Position numbers and translations under genes: made by a program
Shown: positions 19,485 to 28,276 of the stretch, in pieces
How the letters are laid out: every line of letters starts with the position of its first letter
Numbering within the stretch: position 1 is the stretch's first letter
Source: Flagellimonas aequoris
Lineage (GTDB): Bacteria; Bacteroidota; Bacteroidia; Flavobacteriales; Flavobacteriaceae
Reading direction: 5' to 3'
DNA length: 64,000 bases
Assembly: GCF_003584165.1 (NCBI RefSeq)
Contig: NZ_QXFJ01000030.1
Span: 310,001-374,000, forward strand
Notes under the pieces: generated by a model
Databases searched by the model: none
Seen by the model: the letters and a program-made list of their open reading frames with translations, nothing else
What the model was told of the DNA's origin: nothing

Positions 19485-20077
19485 TGATCGTGGGGCTCAC
19501 AGGAGGTATTGGCAGTGGAAAAAGCACGGTGGCCAAAATGTTCAGGAAACTCGGGGTGCCCGTGTATGATTCCGATCACGAGGCCAAGGTGTTGATGGTG
19601 ACTTCTCCGAAGGTCAGAGATGGTCTTATTCAGCTTTTTGGAGAAGAGATTTATGACGATGAAGGGAATTTGAACCGAAAGTTTATTGCCGATAAAGTTT
19701 TCAAGGATGCTGCATTGCTACAAAAGCTGAATGCCATTGTGCATCCTGCGGTAAGGGAACATTTTTTGGAATGGGCAGCTGGTCAATCCACTCCATACGT
19801 GATCCAGGAGACAGCACTGATCTTTGAAAACAATGCCCAGGACAAGTATGATAAAACCATCTTGGTGACTGCCCCGATGGAGGCGCGTGCCCATCGTGTA
19901 ATGGCAAGGGATGGTGTGGATAGGGAAGCGGTTTTGGACCGCATGCGAAATCAAATGACAGATGATGAAAAGGCTGGTTTGGCCCATTTTCGTATAGAGA
20001 ACATCGATTTGAAAACTACCAGGAACAAGGTTAAACAACTTCACGCCAAACTGTTGGCCCTTGCCGCTAAATTTTAA
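19481..20077 (+). CDS. coaE: Dephospho-CoA kinase CoaE
   Basis: A 198-aa P-loop kinase that phosphorylates the ribose 3'-hydroxyl of dephospho-CoA, the last step to coenzyme A. The Walker A is GLTGGIGSGKSTVAKMF at the N-terminus, followed by the substrate motif VPVYDSDHEAK and the lid region RVMARDGVDREAVLDRMRNQM. The start overlaps ybbR by 4 bp. Two ATG codons lie in tandem, and either 19481 or 19484 may be used. Confidence 0.95.
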   Translation: MMIVGLTGGIGSGKSTVAKMFRKLGVPVYDSDHEAKVLMVTSPKVRDGLIQLFGEEIYDDEGNLNRKFIADKVFKDAALLQKLNAIVHPAVREHFLEWAAGQSTPYVIQETALIFENNAQDKYDKTILVTAPMEARAHRVMARDGVDREAVLDRMRNQMTDDEKAGLAHFRIENIDLKTTRNKVKQLHAKLLALAAKF

Positions 20078-20128
20078 CATTTTTGTTAAGGTTAGGTTAA
20101 ACGGTAAAAGGCCTAAATGTTAAATTTT

Positions 20129-20136
20129 TAATTTTG
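20129..20136 (+). promoter_or_regulatory. Promoter box upstream of the sensor kinase
   Basis: TAATTTTG is a perfect -7 box ending five bases before the ATG at 20142, so a leaderless message is likely if it is used. No TTG is visible at the expected upstream distance. Confidence 0.45.
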
Positions 20137-20141
20137 ACGCA

Positions 20142-21722
20142 ATGAACAAGAAGCTATTCGTTCTTCTAGTCATTCTCATGAGCTTATCCCTGATCGGGAT
20201 AATTTTCGTTCAGGTTTATTGGATCAGGACATCCATAAACGACAAAGAAGAACAATTTTCAAGGACGGTCACGGACATATTGGACAAAGTGGCTAATAGG
20301 GTGGAGATGATGGAGATGAAGGAGCTATCCGACCGTATTGCTTCTCAGGTGGATACGCTTGGTGAGCCCTCAAGCACACAGTTCAGAAAATTTCTGTTTG
20401 TAGATCGGGATTTGAACTCCGATGAGATTCTTTTTTATTCCCACGGAATACTTGAGGAAGACTACAACATAACATCTACGTTCTTTGATAACACAGACGG
20501 GGAAGATACCACTACGCTCAAAAATTATACGAGTAAGCGTACCAAGGCCATTTACAAAGAAGAAACCGGTCTCGATGGAAAGAGCTATGGACTTACACCA
20601 TTGCAACGTTACGAGAAAATTGGTAACCTGAACAGTGTGGAGCGGGCCGCTATGGAAGATGTGCTCAGGGAATATGCCAAGACCACTCCGATCCATAAAC
20701 GGGTCTCCAAACAAGAATTGGAACTGCTCTTGAGCCAGGAACTCCAGAACAGGAACATTGATATTGACTATGAGTATGGGGTGTATAGCCAAGGCTATCC
20801 CACTAAGATCAGGTCCAACAAGTTCAAGTTCACAGGGACTAAAATGTATAGGGCCCCAATTTTTAAAGACAGCGAGGGACAGAGCAATTTTTCATTGTTG
20901 TTGACCTTCCCGACCATGAAAAAGTACATTTTCAGGTCGATCATGGGTATGGCCTTTTTGTCCTTGATGTTCATTTTGATCATTATGCTGGCCTATTCCA
21001 GTGCCATTTATCAGTTGATAAGGCAGAAGCAGATTTCCGAGATCAAATCGGATTTTATCAACAACATGACACACGAATTCAAGACTCCCATTGCCACAAT
21101 AAACCTGGCGGTAGAGGCCATCCGTAATCCAAAGTCCATTGAAGATAAGGAAAAAGTATTGCGGTATCTGGGAATGATTCGGGACGAGAATAAACGTATG
21201 CATGCCCAGGTAGAAAATGTTTTAAGGATATCGAAACTGGAGAAAAACCAGTTGGATATCAGTAAAGATAGGGTGGATATCCACGATATAATAGGTGATG
21301 CCATTGCCCACGTGGAGTTGATCGTGCAGGACAGGGGAGGCTATGTGAATGCCCATTTAGATGCCGAAAGGTCCGACGTATTGGCCAACGACATGCACAT
21401 GACCAATGTGGTGGTGAATATTTTGGACAATGCCATAAAATATTCACCCGAACCCCCGAAAATAGATGTATTCACCGAAGTGGTGAAAAACAACATCATT
21501 ATAAAGATTCAGGATCAAGGAGCCGGCATGAGTAAGGCGGTACTGAAAAAAGTGTTCGAAAAATTTTACCGGGAACATACCGGAGACGTTCATAATGTAA
21601 AAGGCCACGGATTGGGATTGGCCTACGTAAAACGAATTATTGATGATCATCAAGGAGAGGTTTATGCGGAAAGCGAAAAAGGTAAAGGAAGTACCTTCTT
21701 CATAAAGCTCCCTTTAATTTAA
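20142..21722 (+). CDS. Sensor histidine kinase (RprX-like)
   Basis: A 526-aa inner-membrane kinase. The TM1 helix lies near residues 5-28, then a periplasmic sensor region of about 230 aa without a recognisable domain, then TM2 (FLSLMFILIIMLAYSSAIYQL). The kinase core follows with H-box MTHEFKTPIATI (His311), N-box NVVVNILDNAIKYS, DQGAGMS and GHGLGLAYVKRI. No HAMP domain is obvious. It pairs with the OmpR-type regulator 9 bp downstream. The pair resembles RprX/RprY of Bacteroides; the signal is unknown. Confidence 0.87.
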   Translation: MNKKLFVLLVILMSLSLIGIIFVQVYWIRTSINDKEEQFSRTVTDILDKVANRVEMMEMKELSDRIASQVDTLGEPSSTQFRKFLFVDRDLNSDEILFYSHGILEEDYNITSTFFDNTDGEDTTTLKNYTSKRTKAIYKEETGLDGKSYGLTPLQRYEKIGNLNSVERAAMEDVLREYAKTTPIHKRVSKQELELLLSQELQNRNIDIDYEYGVYSQGYPTKIRSNKFKFTGTKMYRAPIFKDSEGQSNFSLLLTFPTMKKYIFRSIMGMAFLSLMFILIIMLAYSSAIYQLIRQKQISEIKSDFINNMTHEFKTPIATINLAVEAIRNPKSIEDKEKVLRYLGMIRDENKRMHAQVENVLRISKLEKNQLDISKDRVDIHDIIGDAIAHVELIVQDRGGYVNAHLDAERSDVLANDMHMTNVVVNILDNAIKYSPEPPKIDVFTEVVKNNIIIKIQDQGAGMSKAVLKKVFEKFYREHTGDVHNVKGHGLGLAYVKRIIDDHQGEVYAESEKGKGSTFFIKLPLI

Positions 21723-21731
21723 AAACAAACT

Positions 21732-22445
21732 ATGGAAACAGAAAGAAAGAAGATACTACTGGTGGAGGACGACCCCAATTTTGGGATTGTGCTCAAGGAC
21801 TATTTGGCCATGAACGATTTTGATGTGGTTTTGGCCAAAAACGGAATGGAAGGATTTGAAAAGTTCAAAAAGGACAACTTCGATGTCTGTATCTTGGATG
21901 TCATGATGCCTTATAAGGATGGGTTTACCCTTGCAAAGGAAATCCGCGAGAAGAACGAGAACGTTCCGATTATTTTCCTTACCGCCAAGACTATGAAAGA
22001 AGATGTTTTGAAAGGATATAAGGCAGGAGCCGATGATTACCTCAACAAACCTTTTGATTCCGAAGTGTTGTTGATGAAATTGAAGGCCATCCTACAAAGA
22101 AAGGCAACCGGTTCCTTGGCCGATAGCAAGCAGTTTGAGTTCCAAATAGGTCATTTCCATTTGAACTCCAAGCTACGCTTCCTTAAGTTCAATGACGAGG
22201 AACCTATAAAACTTTCTCCAAAAGAGAATGAACTATTGCGTTTGTTGGCGTTGCACGAAAATGATTTGATGCCAAGGGAATTGGCACTGACCAAAATCTG
22301 GAGAGATGATAACTACTTCACTTCCAGAAGTATGGATGTGTATATTGCCAAATTGAGAAAGTATTTGAAAAGAGACGATTCCGTGGAAATCCTGAACATT
22401 CACGGGGAAGGATTCAGATTGGTGGTCAAGGCAGAAAACCAATGA
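21732..22445 (+). CDS. OmpR-family response regulator (RprY-like)
   Basis: A 237-aa two-domain regulator. The receiver domain holds the acidic pair ED-D near the N-terminus, the phospho-acceptor Asp56 in CILDVMMPYKDG, the Thr in FLTAKT and the Lys in YLNKPFD. The C-terminal winged helix (about 130-235) ends in the usual SRSMDVYIAKLRKYLK...VEILNIHGEGFRLV. It should be phosphorylated by the kinase encoded just upstream. A bidirectional terminator follows. Confidence 0.92.
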   Translation: METERKKILLVEDDPNFGIVLKDYLAMNDFDVVLAKNGMEGFEKFKKDNFDVCILDVMMPYKDGFTLAKEIREKNENVPIIFLTAKTMKEDVLKGYKAGADDYLNKPFDSEVLLMKLKAILQRKATGSLADSKQFEFQIGHFHLNSKLRFLKFNDEEPIKLSPKENELLRLLALHENDLMPRELALTKIWRDDNYFTSRSMDVYIAKLRKYLKRDDSVEILNIHGEGFRLVVKAENQ

Positions 22446-22468
22446 TCATATCATGAATCATAAAAGTA

Positions 22469-22494
22469 AAAAAGCCACCTTTAGGTGGCTTTTT
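22469..22494. terminator. Bidirectional terminator between rprY-like gene and gluconokinase
   Basis: AAAAAGCCACCT (22469-22480) and AGGTGGCTTTTT (22483-22494) form a perfect inverted repeat with T-runs in both directions. It ends the plus-strand unit and the convergent minus-strand unit. Confidence 0.88.
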
Positions 22495-22519
22495 TATGTT
22501 CTTCAGTGAAATAATTCCG

Positions 22520-23026
22520 TTAGGCACGGCCGTTATTTAGTTGTTTTAGGACCTCTTTCACAATCTTTGCAGGTTTATCCTCTACGGAAACTTTGATTTC
22601 CTTGGTGGGGGGCTCCAAGGCATCGAACTGGGATTGCAATAAGTTGGGTGGCATAAAATGCCCCTTTCTTTGCTGTAATCTCGATAGGATCAAATCAAAG
22701 GACCCTTCCAAATAAACAAAGGCCATGCAGTTGCCCATACCGGCGCGCAAAAGGCTTCTATAATTCTTTTTGAGGGCCGAGCAAGCAATGATGGCACCAG
22801 TATGTCGGTGCTCCAAGGCGAGTTGGTTCAGTTTAATGAGCCATCCCCTTCGGTCTTCATCGTCCAAAGGTTGGCCGGAACTCATTTTTTTAATGTTCTC
22901 CTTGGGATGGAAATTATCTCCATCAAAAAAGGGACGTCCCAATTCCTTGGCAAGTAATTTTCCTATTTCGGTTTTACCGCAACCGCTCACCCCCATGACC
23001 ACCAAAACATTCTTACCGTTGGGCAT
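22520..23026 (-). CDS. Gluconokinase (GntK family)
   Basis: A 168-aa small P-loop kinase matching GntK in length and motifs: Walker A MGVSGCGKTEIG, then FFDGDNFHPKENIKKMSSGQPLDDEDR, ACSALKKNYR and LQQRKGHFMPPNLLQSQFDALE. The reaction is ATP-dependent phosphorylation of gluconate to 6-phosphogluconate. Its start overlaps miaA by 14 bp. The GntP-family permease at 35162 is 12 kb away, so the two are not obviously one pathway. Confidence 0.88.
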   Translation of the reverse strand: MPNGKNVLVVMGVSGCGKTEIGKLLAKELGRPFFDGDNFHPKENIKKMSSGQPLDDEDRRGWLIKLNQLALEHRHTGAIIACSALKKNYRSLLRAGMGNCMAFVYLEGSFDLILSRLQQRKGHFMPPNLLQSQFDALEPPTKEIKVSVEDKPAKIVKEVLKQLNNGRA

Positions 23027-23942
23027 GGTCCATGGATTTAAGTCGGTTGTTGATCAGTTCAATCATTTTATCAGGTTCAAGATTATAGGGTATCCACAAA
23101 ATGCTTTCATTCTTCCGCAACCAGGTCAGTTGGCGTTTTGCAAACCGTCTGGTATTCTTTTTGATTTCAGAAATGGCATGTTCCAGTGGACAATGGCCGT
23201 CAAGATATTCAAAAAGTTCTTTGTAGCCAACCGTTTGCAATGCATTCAGATGTTTGTGGGCATGTAATTTTTTGGCTTCTTCCAATAGACCGTATTCCAT
23301 CATCAGGTCCACACGGTCATTTATTCGGGAATAAATCACCTCTCGAGGGGCATCCAAGCCAATGTAAAGAGTCTTGAACGATCTTTTGGGCTTCTGTTGG
23401 TCAAGAAACGAGGAATAAGGTTTCTTGGCCGCAATGGAGACCTCAAGCGCCCTGATGAGGCGATGGGAATTTTCCAGATCTACAATTTTGTAGTATTCAG
23501 GATCATGGATTTTAAGTTCGTTTTGAAGGGATTCCAGTCCCTCTTCCTCTAGACGTTGGTTGAGGTTCTCGCGAATCATCGGGTCAACCTCGGGGAATTC
23601 ATCCAAACCGGAGACCACGGCATCCACATATAGCCCACTGCCCCCAACCATAACGGCAATGTCATGGTTTTTAAAAAGTTCTTCCAAAAATGAAATAGCT
23701 TCTTTTTCGAAATCGCCAACGGAGTAGGGGTCGAATATGCTTTTGTGTTGAATAAAATGATGGGGAACGGCCTGAAGTTCTTCTTTTGATGGCACAGCGG
23801 TCCCGATTTCCATTTCCTTGAAGAACTGGCGCGAATCCGCGGAGATGATTTCCGTTTTATAATGTTGGGCCAGCAAAATACCCAAAGCGGTTTTTCCAAT
23901 GGCTGTGGGCCCAACAACCGTTAATAAGACTTTTGAGCTCAT
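23013..23942 (-). CDS. miaA: tRNA dimethylallyltransferase MiaA
   Basis: A 309-aa enzyme that adds a dimethylallyl group to adenosine 37 of tRNAs reading codons that start with U. It has Walker A VVGPTAIGKTALG, the DSRQ motif in ISADSRQFFKEMEIGTAVPS, GGSGLYVDAVV and the C-terminal RFAKRQLTWLRKN. The start is the ATG at 23942 (MSSKVLLTVVG), overlapping the channel gene by 4 bp. A longer frame adding five residues is not conserved-looking. Confidence 0.96.
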   Translation of the reverse strand: MSSKVLLTVVGPTAIGKTALGILLAQHYKTEIISADSRQFFKEMEIGTAVPSKEELQAVPHHFIQHKSIFDPYSVGDFEKEAISFLEELFKNHDIAVMVGGSGLYVDAVVSGLDEFPEVDPMIRENLNQRLEEEGLESLQNELKIHDPEYYKIVDLENSHRLIRALEVSIAAKKPYSSFLDQQKPKRSFKTLYIGLDAPREVIYSRINDRVDLMMEYGLLEEAKKLHAHKHLNALQTVGYKELFEYLDGHCPLEHAISEIKKNTRRFAKRQLTWLRKNESILWIPYNLEPDKMIELINNRLKSMDHAQR

Positions 23943-24787
23943 AGTGGGTGTCCGCAATTATAACAGTGGGTGGCATCATCCCTATGGCCTTCCGCGGAAC
24001 AATTGGGGCAGGCTTGGGTGTTCACATGCACCATATGTCCTTCATCGTCCTTTACTCCATCTTTCTTGCTCCTAGTAAATTCCGCAGTGACAATACCGGT
24101 CGGTACCGCAATAATACCATAACCCAATATCATGATCACGGTAGCCAGGAACTGCCCTAAATTACTTTGTGGGGCTATGTCCCCATAACCAACCGTAGTG
24201 AGGGTAACAATGGTCCAATAGATGCTTCGGGGTATACTGGTAAATCCAGCTTCATCCCCCTCCACAATATACATAAGGGTCCCAAGGATTACGGAAAGGA
24301 TGAGGACAACATAAATGAAAACCACGATCTTGGTCCTGCTCGCTTTTAAGGCGGCCTGCAGTTGCGAGGCCTCCCCGATAAACTTCACCAATTTCAATAT
24401 CCTGAAAATCCGTAGTAACCGGAAAGCCCGAACGGCCAATAAAACCTGTGATCCCGCCAAAATGTAGGACAGGTAGAGTGGGATAGTGGAAAGAAAATCA
24501 ATGATTCCATAAAAACTCAGCGCGTATTTCCATGGTTTTTTGATGCTGATCAGGCGGGCAATGTATTCTAGGGAAAATAAAATGGTAATAATCCACTCTA
24601 GGGTAAATAAGGTGGCGTGGTGTTTTTCATCAAATCCTTTGATGCTTTCCAGCATCACTAGTATCACACTAAAAATGATCAGTACAAAAAGAAAGATATC
24701 AAAAAGCTTTCCCGCAGGAGTGTCCGCTTCATAGATCACCTCATGAAGTTTGCTTTTCCATTTGGGCTGTGCTTTGTACTCTTTCAA
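23939..24787 (-). CDS. Voltage-gated potassium channel with C-terminal zinc ribbon
   Basis: A 282-aa six-transmembrane cation channel. The S4 segment is arginine-rich (RAFRLLRIFRILKLVKF), which marks a voltage sensor. The pore loop has the K+ selectivity filter TTVGYGD near residue 195. After S6 comes a short cytosolic tail with CPNCSAEGHRDDATHCYNCG, a CxxC...CxxC zinc ribbon that most KvAP-type bacterial channels lack. It overlaps miaA and the exonuclease gene by 4 bp on each side. Confidence 0.88.
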   Translation of the reverse strand: MKEYKAQPKWKSKLHEVIYEADTPAGKLFDIFLFVLIIFSVILVMLESIKGFDEKHHATLFTLEWIITILFSLEYIARLISIKKPWKYALSFYGIIDFLSTIPLYLSYILAGSQVLLAVRAFRLLRIFRILKLVKFIGEASQLQAALKASRTKIVVFIYVVLILSVILGTLMYIVEGDEAGFTSIPRSIYWTIVTLTTVGYGDIAPQSNLGQFLATVIMILGYGIIAVPTGIVTAEFTRSKKDGVKDDEGHMVHVNTQACPNCSAEGHRDDATHCYNCGHPL

Positions 24788-26124
24788 GTTTGTGTGGTTA
24801 GAGGAATAGTTTTTAGTCTATTGTTTTTTCTTAGATAGGATTCTATGATGAATGTGGTATTGTCATCGCTCGGCATCGGTGTCATGATGGATTCCAAGAT
24901 ATGAATATTATTGATTTGGTGGTTGAGTTCCACATATCCAAACCCTTGAAGTTTACCGCTTTTGATCAGAATGAAACTTCGTTCCCCAGTGACCCTGCCT
25001 CGATCCAAAAGAGCTATATCTTTGCCTTGAATGCTGTACTTTTCATAAGCGGTGAGTACTTTGTCATTGCAATCGGCCACATTGGTTTCCGCATCGTCCT
25101 GTTGCATGCAAATAGCATCCAGATCCAGGGAGCAGGGGCACAGTTCGAATTCCGTCTGGATCTTACCCAGAAAACTCCGGGCAGCAGTGATTCCATTAAA
25201 AGCAATGGCTTTATTTTTGATCATTCTGCTGCTCTCCACCTCCAAAATGATGTGCTCCGTACCGTTCTGGCTAAAGTCCACAGTGTGCGAGAATAATTTC
25301 TTTTTGGTGACTTGGTTGTATTTGGGATTATTTTTCTTTTGTTCTAGGTAAGCCTTCAATATGGCTATCAATTCGCTCCCAGTGGGTTCATAAGAAACCT
25401 TTTTGGTCTCTTTTTGAAGCTTTCGTGCCAACTTGCCAATATTGGTAAAATGTTGGTTCACACGACTTTTGATGTCCTTGGTCTTACCCAGGAAAATGAT
25501 GTCCCCGTCCTTGTCGTGCATGTAATAGACACCAGTTTCGGATGGAAGTTTGAACACCATGTCCAATTGATTGGGTGATAGTTCGCCATGGGTCTCTTCC
25601 CGTATGACCTCGGTCATGATTTTTTTATCCGTGTCTTTGTTCAGCAACAATTTGAACAATTTCAATGTGGCCAAGGCATCCCCGTTGGCGCGATGTCTAT
25701 CGCTCATGGGAATTCCCAAAGATCGGGCCAGCTTGCCCAAACTGTGCGACTCCGCATCAGGGATCAATTGCTTGGAAAGATCAACAGTGCAAAGTGTCTT
25801 ACGTTGATAATTATACCCCAATCGTCTGAATTCGGTCCTGAGAATCCTATAGTCGAACTGGGCGTTGTGTGCTACAATAACGGTCCCTTCAGTGATTTCC
25901 ACAATACGTTTGGCTACTTCGTGGAACTTGGGGGCGGAGCGCAACATTTTATTGTTGATACCGGTTAGTTTGGATACAAAAGGCTGGATTTCCCGCTCAG
26001 GATTGATCAAGCAGATAAATTGATCCACTACCTGATGACCATCAAAACGGTGGATGGCAATTTCCATAATGCCTTCTTCATTGTATTTTCCTCCCGTGCT
26101 TTCAATATCCAGTATGGCGTACAT
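24784..26124 (-). CDS. DnaQ-like exonuclease fused to a degenerate GIY-YIG domain
   Basis: A 446-aa fusion. Residues about 1-165 form a DEDDh 3'-5' exonuclease of the DnaQ type (ILDIESTGG with D6 and E8, VAHNAQFDYRIL, and HRANGDALAT). Around residues 195-280 there is a GIY-YIG/UvrC-N-like domain (GVYYMHDKDGDIIFLGKTKD). The C-terminal third contains several cysteines. Fusions of this kind resemble the Cho/UvrC-like repair nucleases. The GIY-YIG part looks impaired: YIG is FLG, and the catalytic Glu expected after the SELIA... helix appears to be Ala. It overlaps the channel gene by 4 bp. Confidence 0.83.
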   Translation of the reverse strand: MYAILDIESTGGKYNEEGIMEIAIHRFDGHQVVDQFICLINPEREIQPFVSKLTGINNKMLRSAPKFHEVAKRIVEITEGTVIVAHNAQFDYRILRTEFRRLGYNYQRKTLCTVDLSKQLIPDAESHSLGKLARSLGIPMSDRHRANGDALATLKLFKLLLNKDTDKKIMTEVIREETHGELSPNQLDMVFKLPSETGVYYMHDKDGDIIFLGKTKDIKSRVNQHFTNIGKLARKLQKETKKVSYEPTGSELIAILKAYLEQKKNNPKYNQVTKKKLFSHTVDFSQNGTEHIILEVESSRMIKNKAIAFNGITAARSFLGKIQTEFELCPCSLDLDAICMQQDDAETNVADCNDKVLTAYEKYSIQGKDIALLDRGRVTGERSFILIKSGKLQGFGYVELNHQINNIHILESIMTPMPSDDNTTFIIESYLRKNNRLKTIPLTTQT

Positions 26125-26141
26125 GAAAATCCTTGAATGTT

Positions 26142-26801
26142 TTACGAATAGTTCCTAGATCCAAATATACTACTTCCAATGCGCACCATAGTACTGCCTT
26201 CTTCAGTGGCGATGTTGTAATCCCCGCTCATCCCCATGGAAAGTATAGAAATGCTTGGCAGTTTTTGTTTCAAATTTTCAAAAATGGATTTGAGATGCGC
26301 AAACTCCTTTCGGATTTGGTCCTCGTCCGTAGTGAAAGTGGCCATGCCCATCAATCCCATAACTTTGATGTTTTCCATTTTCTTGAATTCCTCGGAACTT
26401 ATCAGTTCGTTCAATTCTGGTTCGTCCAACCCAAATTTGGTGTCCTCCTCGGCAATATGCATTTGCAGCAGACAGGGAATCACGCGCCTATGTTTTTTTG
26501 CCTGCTTATCAATTTCCGTCAATAATTTTAGACTGTCCACACCATGAATCAGCGATACAAATTCGGCCATGTATTTCACTTTGTTGCGCTGCAAGTGTCC
26601 GATCATGTGCCATTCGATGTCCTTGGGCAGAACTTCCCATTTCTCCACCATTTCTTGGACCTTGTTCTCCCCAAACACCCGTTGGCCAGCTTCGTAAGCT
26701 TCCAAAAGGGCCTCCTTCGGCTTGGTTTTGGAAACGGCGACCAAGGTTACATGTTCAGGAATAGTCGATTTAATGTGCTGTAAGTTGTCCTTGATTGACA
26801 T
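26142..26801 (-). CDS. YggS-family PLP homeostasis protein
   Basis: A 219-aa single-domain PLP-binding protein (PLPBP/YggS). The PLP lysine lies in LVAVSKTKP near residue 27; FGENKVQEMVEKW, WHMIGHLQRNKVKY, GLMGMAT and LSMGMSGDYNIA follow, and GSTMVRIGSSIFGSR ends the fold. It keeps free PLP balanced and has no known enzymatic activity. I start it at ATG 26801 (MSIKDNLQHIK), where the family normally starts. Confidence 0.93.
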   Translation of the reverse strand: MSIKDNLQHIKSTIPEHVTLVAVSKTKPKEALLEAYEAGQRVFGENKVQEMVEKWEVLPKDIEWHMIGHLQRNKVKYMAEFVSLIHGVDSLKLLTEIDKQAKKHRRVIPCLLQMHIAEEDTKFGLDEPELNELISSEEFKKMENIKVMGLMGMATFTTDEDQIRKEFAHLKSIFENLKQKLPSISILSMGMSGDYNIATEEGSTMVRIGSSIFGSRNYS

Positions 26802-26834
26802 GTTGTGGTTTTGAATGTTGTTGAGCTTCAAAAA

Positions 26835-28070
26835 TCAAAGTTCGTAAATTGTGAGACCACTACGAAGTTTTGGCTCAATATAGGTGCTTTTGGGCGGCAT
26901 GGTCAACCCTGCATCCGCAATGGCCTTGATCTCGTCCACTGTTGTGGGGGACAAACTGAACCCGACAACAAATTCACCCCTGTCTATCCGATCTTTCATT
27001 TGGACGAGGTTGTGTTTTCCATAACCATAGGCAATCCGCTTGTCGTTTCGAAGGTCGGTAATGTTCAAAATAGGCTCCAATATGGTCTTGTACAGGATTT
27101 GGGTGTCCAATTGACTCAAAGCATCGGTAAAGGCGTAGTTGGTCATCCGAAGATGAAGTAAATAAAACTCACCTTCCAGGTACATGCTGAATTCGTGCTT
27201 TTTGGAAGGTTTGTAAAGCCCATCTTCCCGTTTCTCTATCCTGAAATGCCCGTCCAACTTAATCAGGAACTCTTCTTTGGTTAAACCGTTCAAATCCTTC
27301 ACCATCCGGTTGAATTCGTAAATTTTGATTTGCGACTCAGGAATCAAATATGCCATGAAATAATTGTAAGGCTCGGTTCCAGTATGTTCAGGATTTTCAT
27401 TTTGAAGTTGTTGTGCCAACAAATGGCTTGAAGCACTTCTGTGGTGCCCATCAGCAATATAAAGGGCATCCAACCCATTAAAAGCATTTTGGAGTTTTTC
27501 AATCCCTTCGGGGTAAGAAATTTTCCAGAGTTTGTGGTTGACCTTGTCCGTGGTGGTAAAATCGTACTCGGGTTCCCGTTGGATTTTTTTCTGAAAGATT
27601 TCATCCACGACGGGGTTGTCCGGATAGGTCATCAAAACGGGCTCCGCATTAAATCCTACGGAATAGAGATAATCCGCGAACAATTCTTCTCGATGGTGGA
27701 TGGTATCCTCATGCTTTTTGATGATATTGTTCCGATAATCCTCCACGCTACAGGCACAGAAAAAACCAAGACTTTTAAAGTCACCTTTTTCAATCTGGTA
27801 AAGGTAAAAACTCGCTTCCTTATCCTTCAGGAAGACATTTTCCTCCAAAAATTCAAGATAACGGTTCCGGACCAAGTGAAAACGCTCTCTTCCCGTGATA
27901 TGCTTTTCAAATTTAAATCCGGGATTGATGATATGAAGGAACGAAAACGGATTGAATTGCAGCACTGCCTGCAATTCTTCCGGACCGTATTCCTCATATG
28001 ATCGGGATGCCACAAAAAAGGCCTTGTCCTTGGTAGGGCGGATGGCCTTGAAGGGTTTTACTATGGCCAT
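26835..28070 (-). CDS. DUF1015 family protein
   Basis: A 411-aa cytosolic protein matching DUF1015 over its full length. Marks are the N-terminal KPFKAIRPTKDKAFFVASR, the central LYIADGHHRSASS and FMAYLIPESQI, and the C-terminal TVDEIKAIADAGLTMPPKST. The conserved D-G-H-H suggests a catalytic or metal-binding site, but no activity is firmly known; some members sit near serine metabolism genes. No neighbour clarifies the role. A 206-bp gap with a dispersed repeat separates it from the next gene upstream. Confidence 0.88.
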   Translation of the reverse strand: MAIVKPFKAIRPTKDKAFFVASRSYEEYGPEELQAVLQFNPFSFLHIINPGFKFEKHITGRERFHLVRNRYLEFLEENVFLKDKEASFYLYQIEKGDFKSLGFFCACSVEDYRNNIIKKHEDTIHHREELFADYLYSVGFNAEPVLMTYPDNPVVDEIFQKKIQREPEYDFTTTDKVNHKLWKISYPEGIEKLQNAFNGLDALYIADGHHRSASSHLLAQQLQNENPEHTGTEPYNYFMAYLIPESQIKIYEFNRMVKDLNGLTKEEFLIKLDGHFRIEKREDGLYKPSKKHEFSMYLEGEFYLLHLRMTNYAFTDALSQLDTQILYKTILEPILNITDLRNDKRIAYGYGKHNLVQMKDRIDRGEFVVGFSLSPTTVDEIKAIADAGLTMPPKSTYIEPKLRSGLTIYEL

Positions 28071-28142
28071 GAAATTTTCATTTGGTTTAGATGATTATCC
28101 AACAATTTATTGCTGTTATTTTTTAACATATAAGAATCTCAT

Positions 28143-28222
28143 GTCATTTCGAACAAAGTGAGAAATCTCATTTCAATTTATTCGGCTTGAGATTCCTCGT
28201 CGCATTGCTCTGTCGGAATGAC
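28143..28222. repeat. Dispersed palindromic intergenic repeat
   Basis: An 80-bp unit with inverted ends GTCATTTCGA... and ...GTCGGAATGAC, plus an inner imperfect inverted pair GAGAAATCTCA / TGAGATTCCTC. It belongs to the same type as the units at 16341 and, more loosely, 39796. It lies between two co-oriented minus-strand genes and does not touch coding sequence. Confidence 0.6.
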
Positions 28223-28276
28223 GGCTAAACTTAATATGGAAGTTTTTAAATGCAAGAGATTTAAATTGTTAGATGT

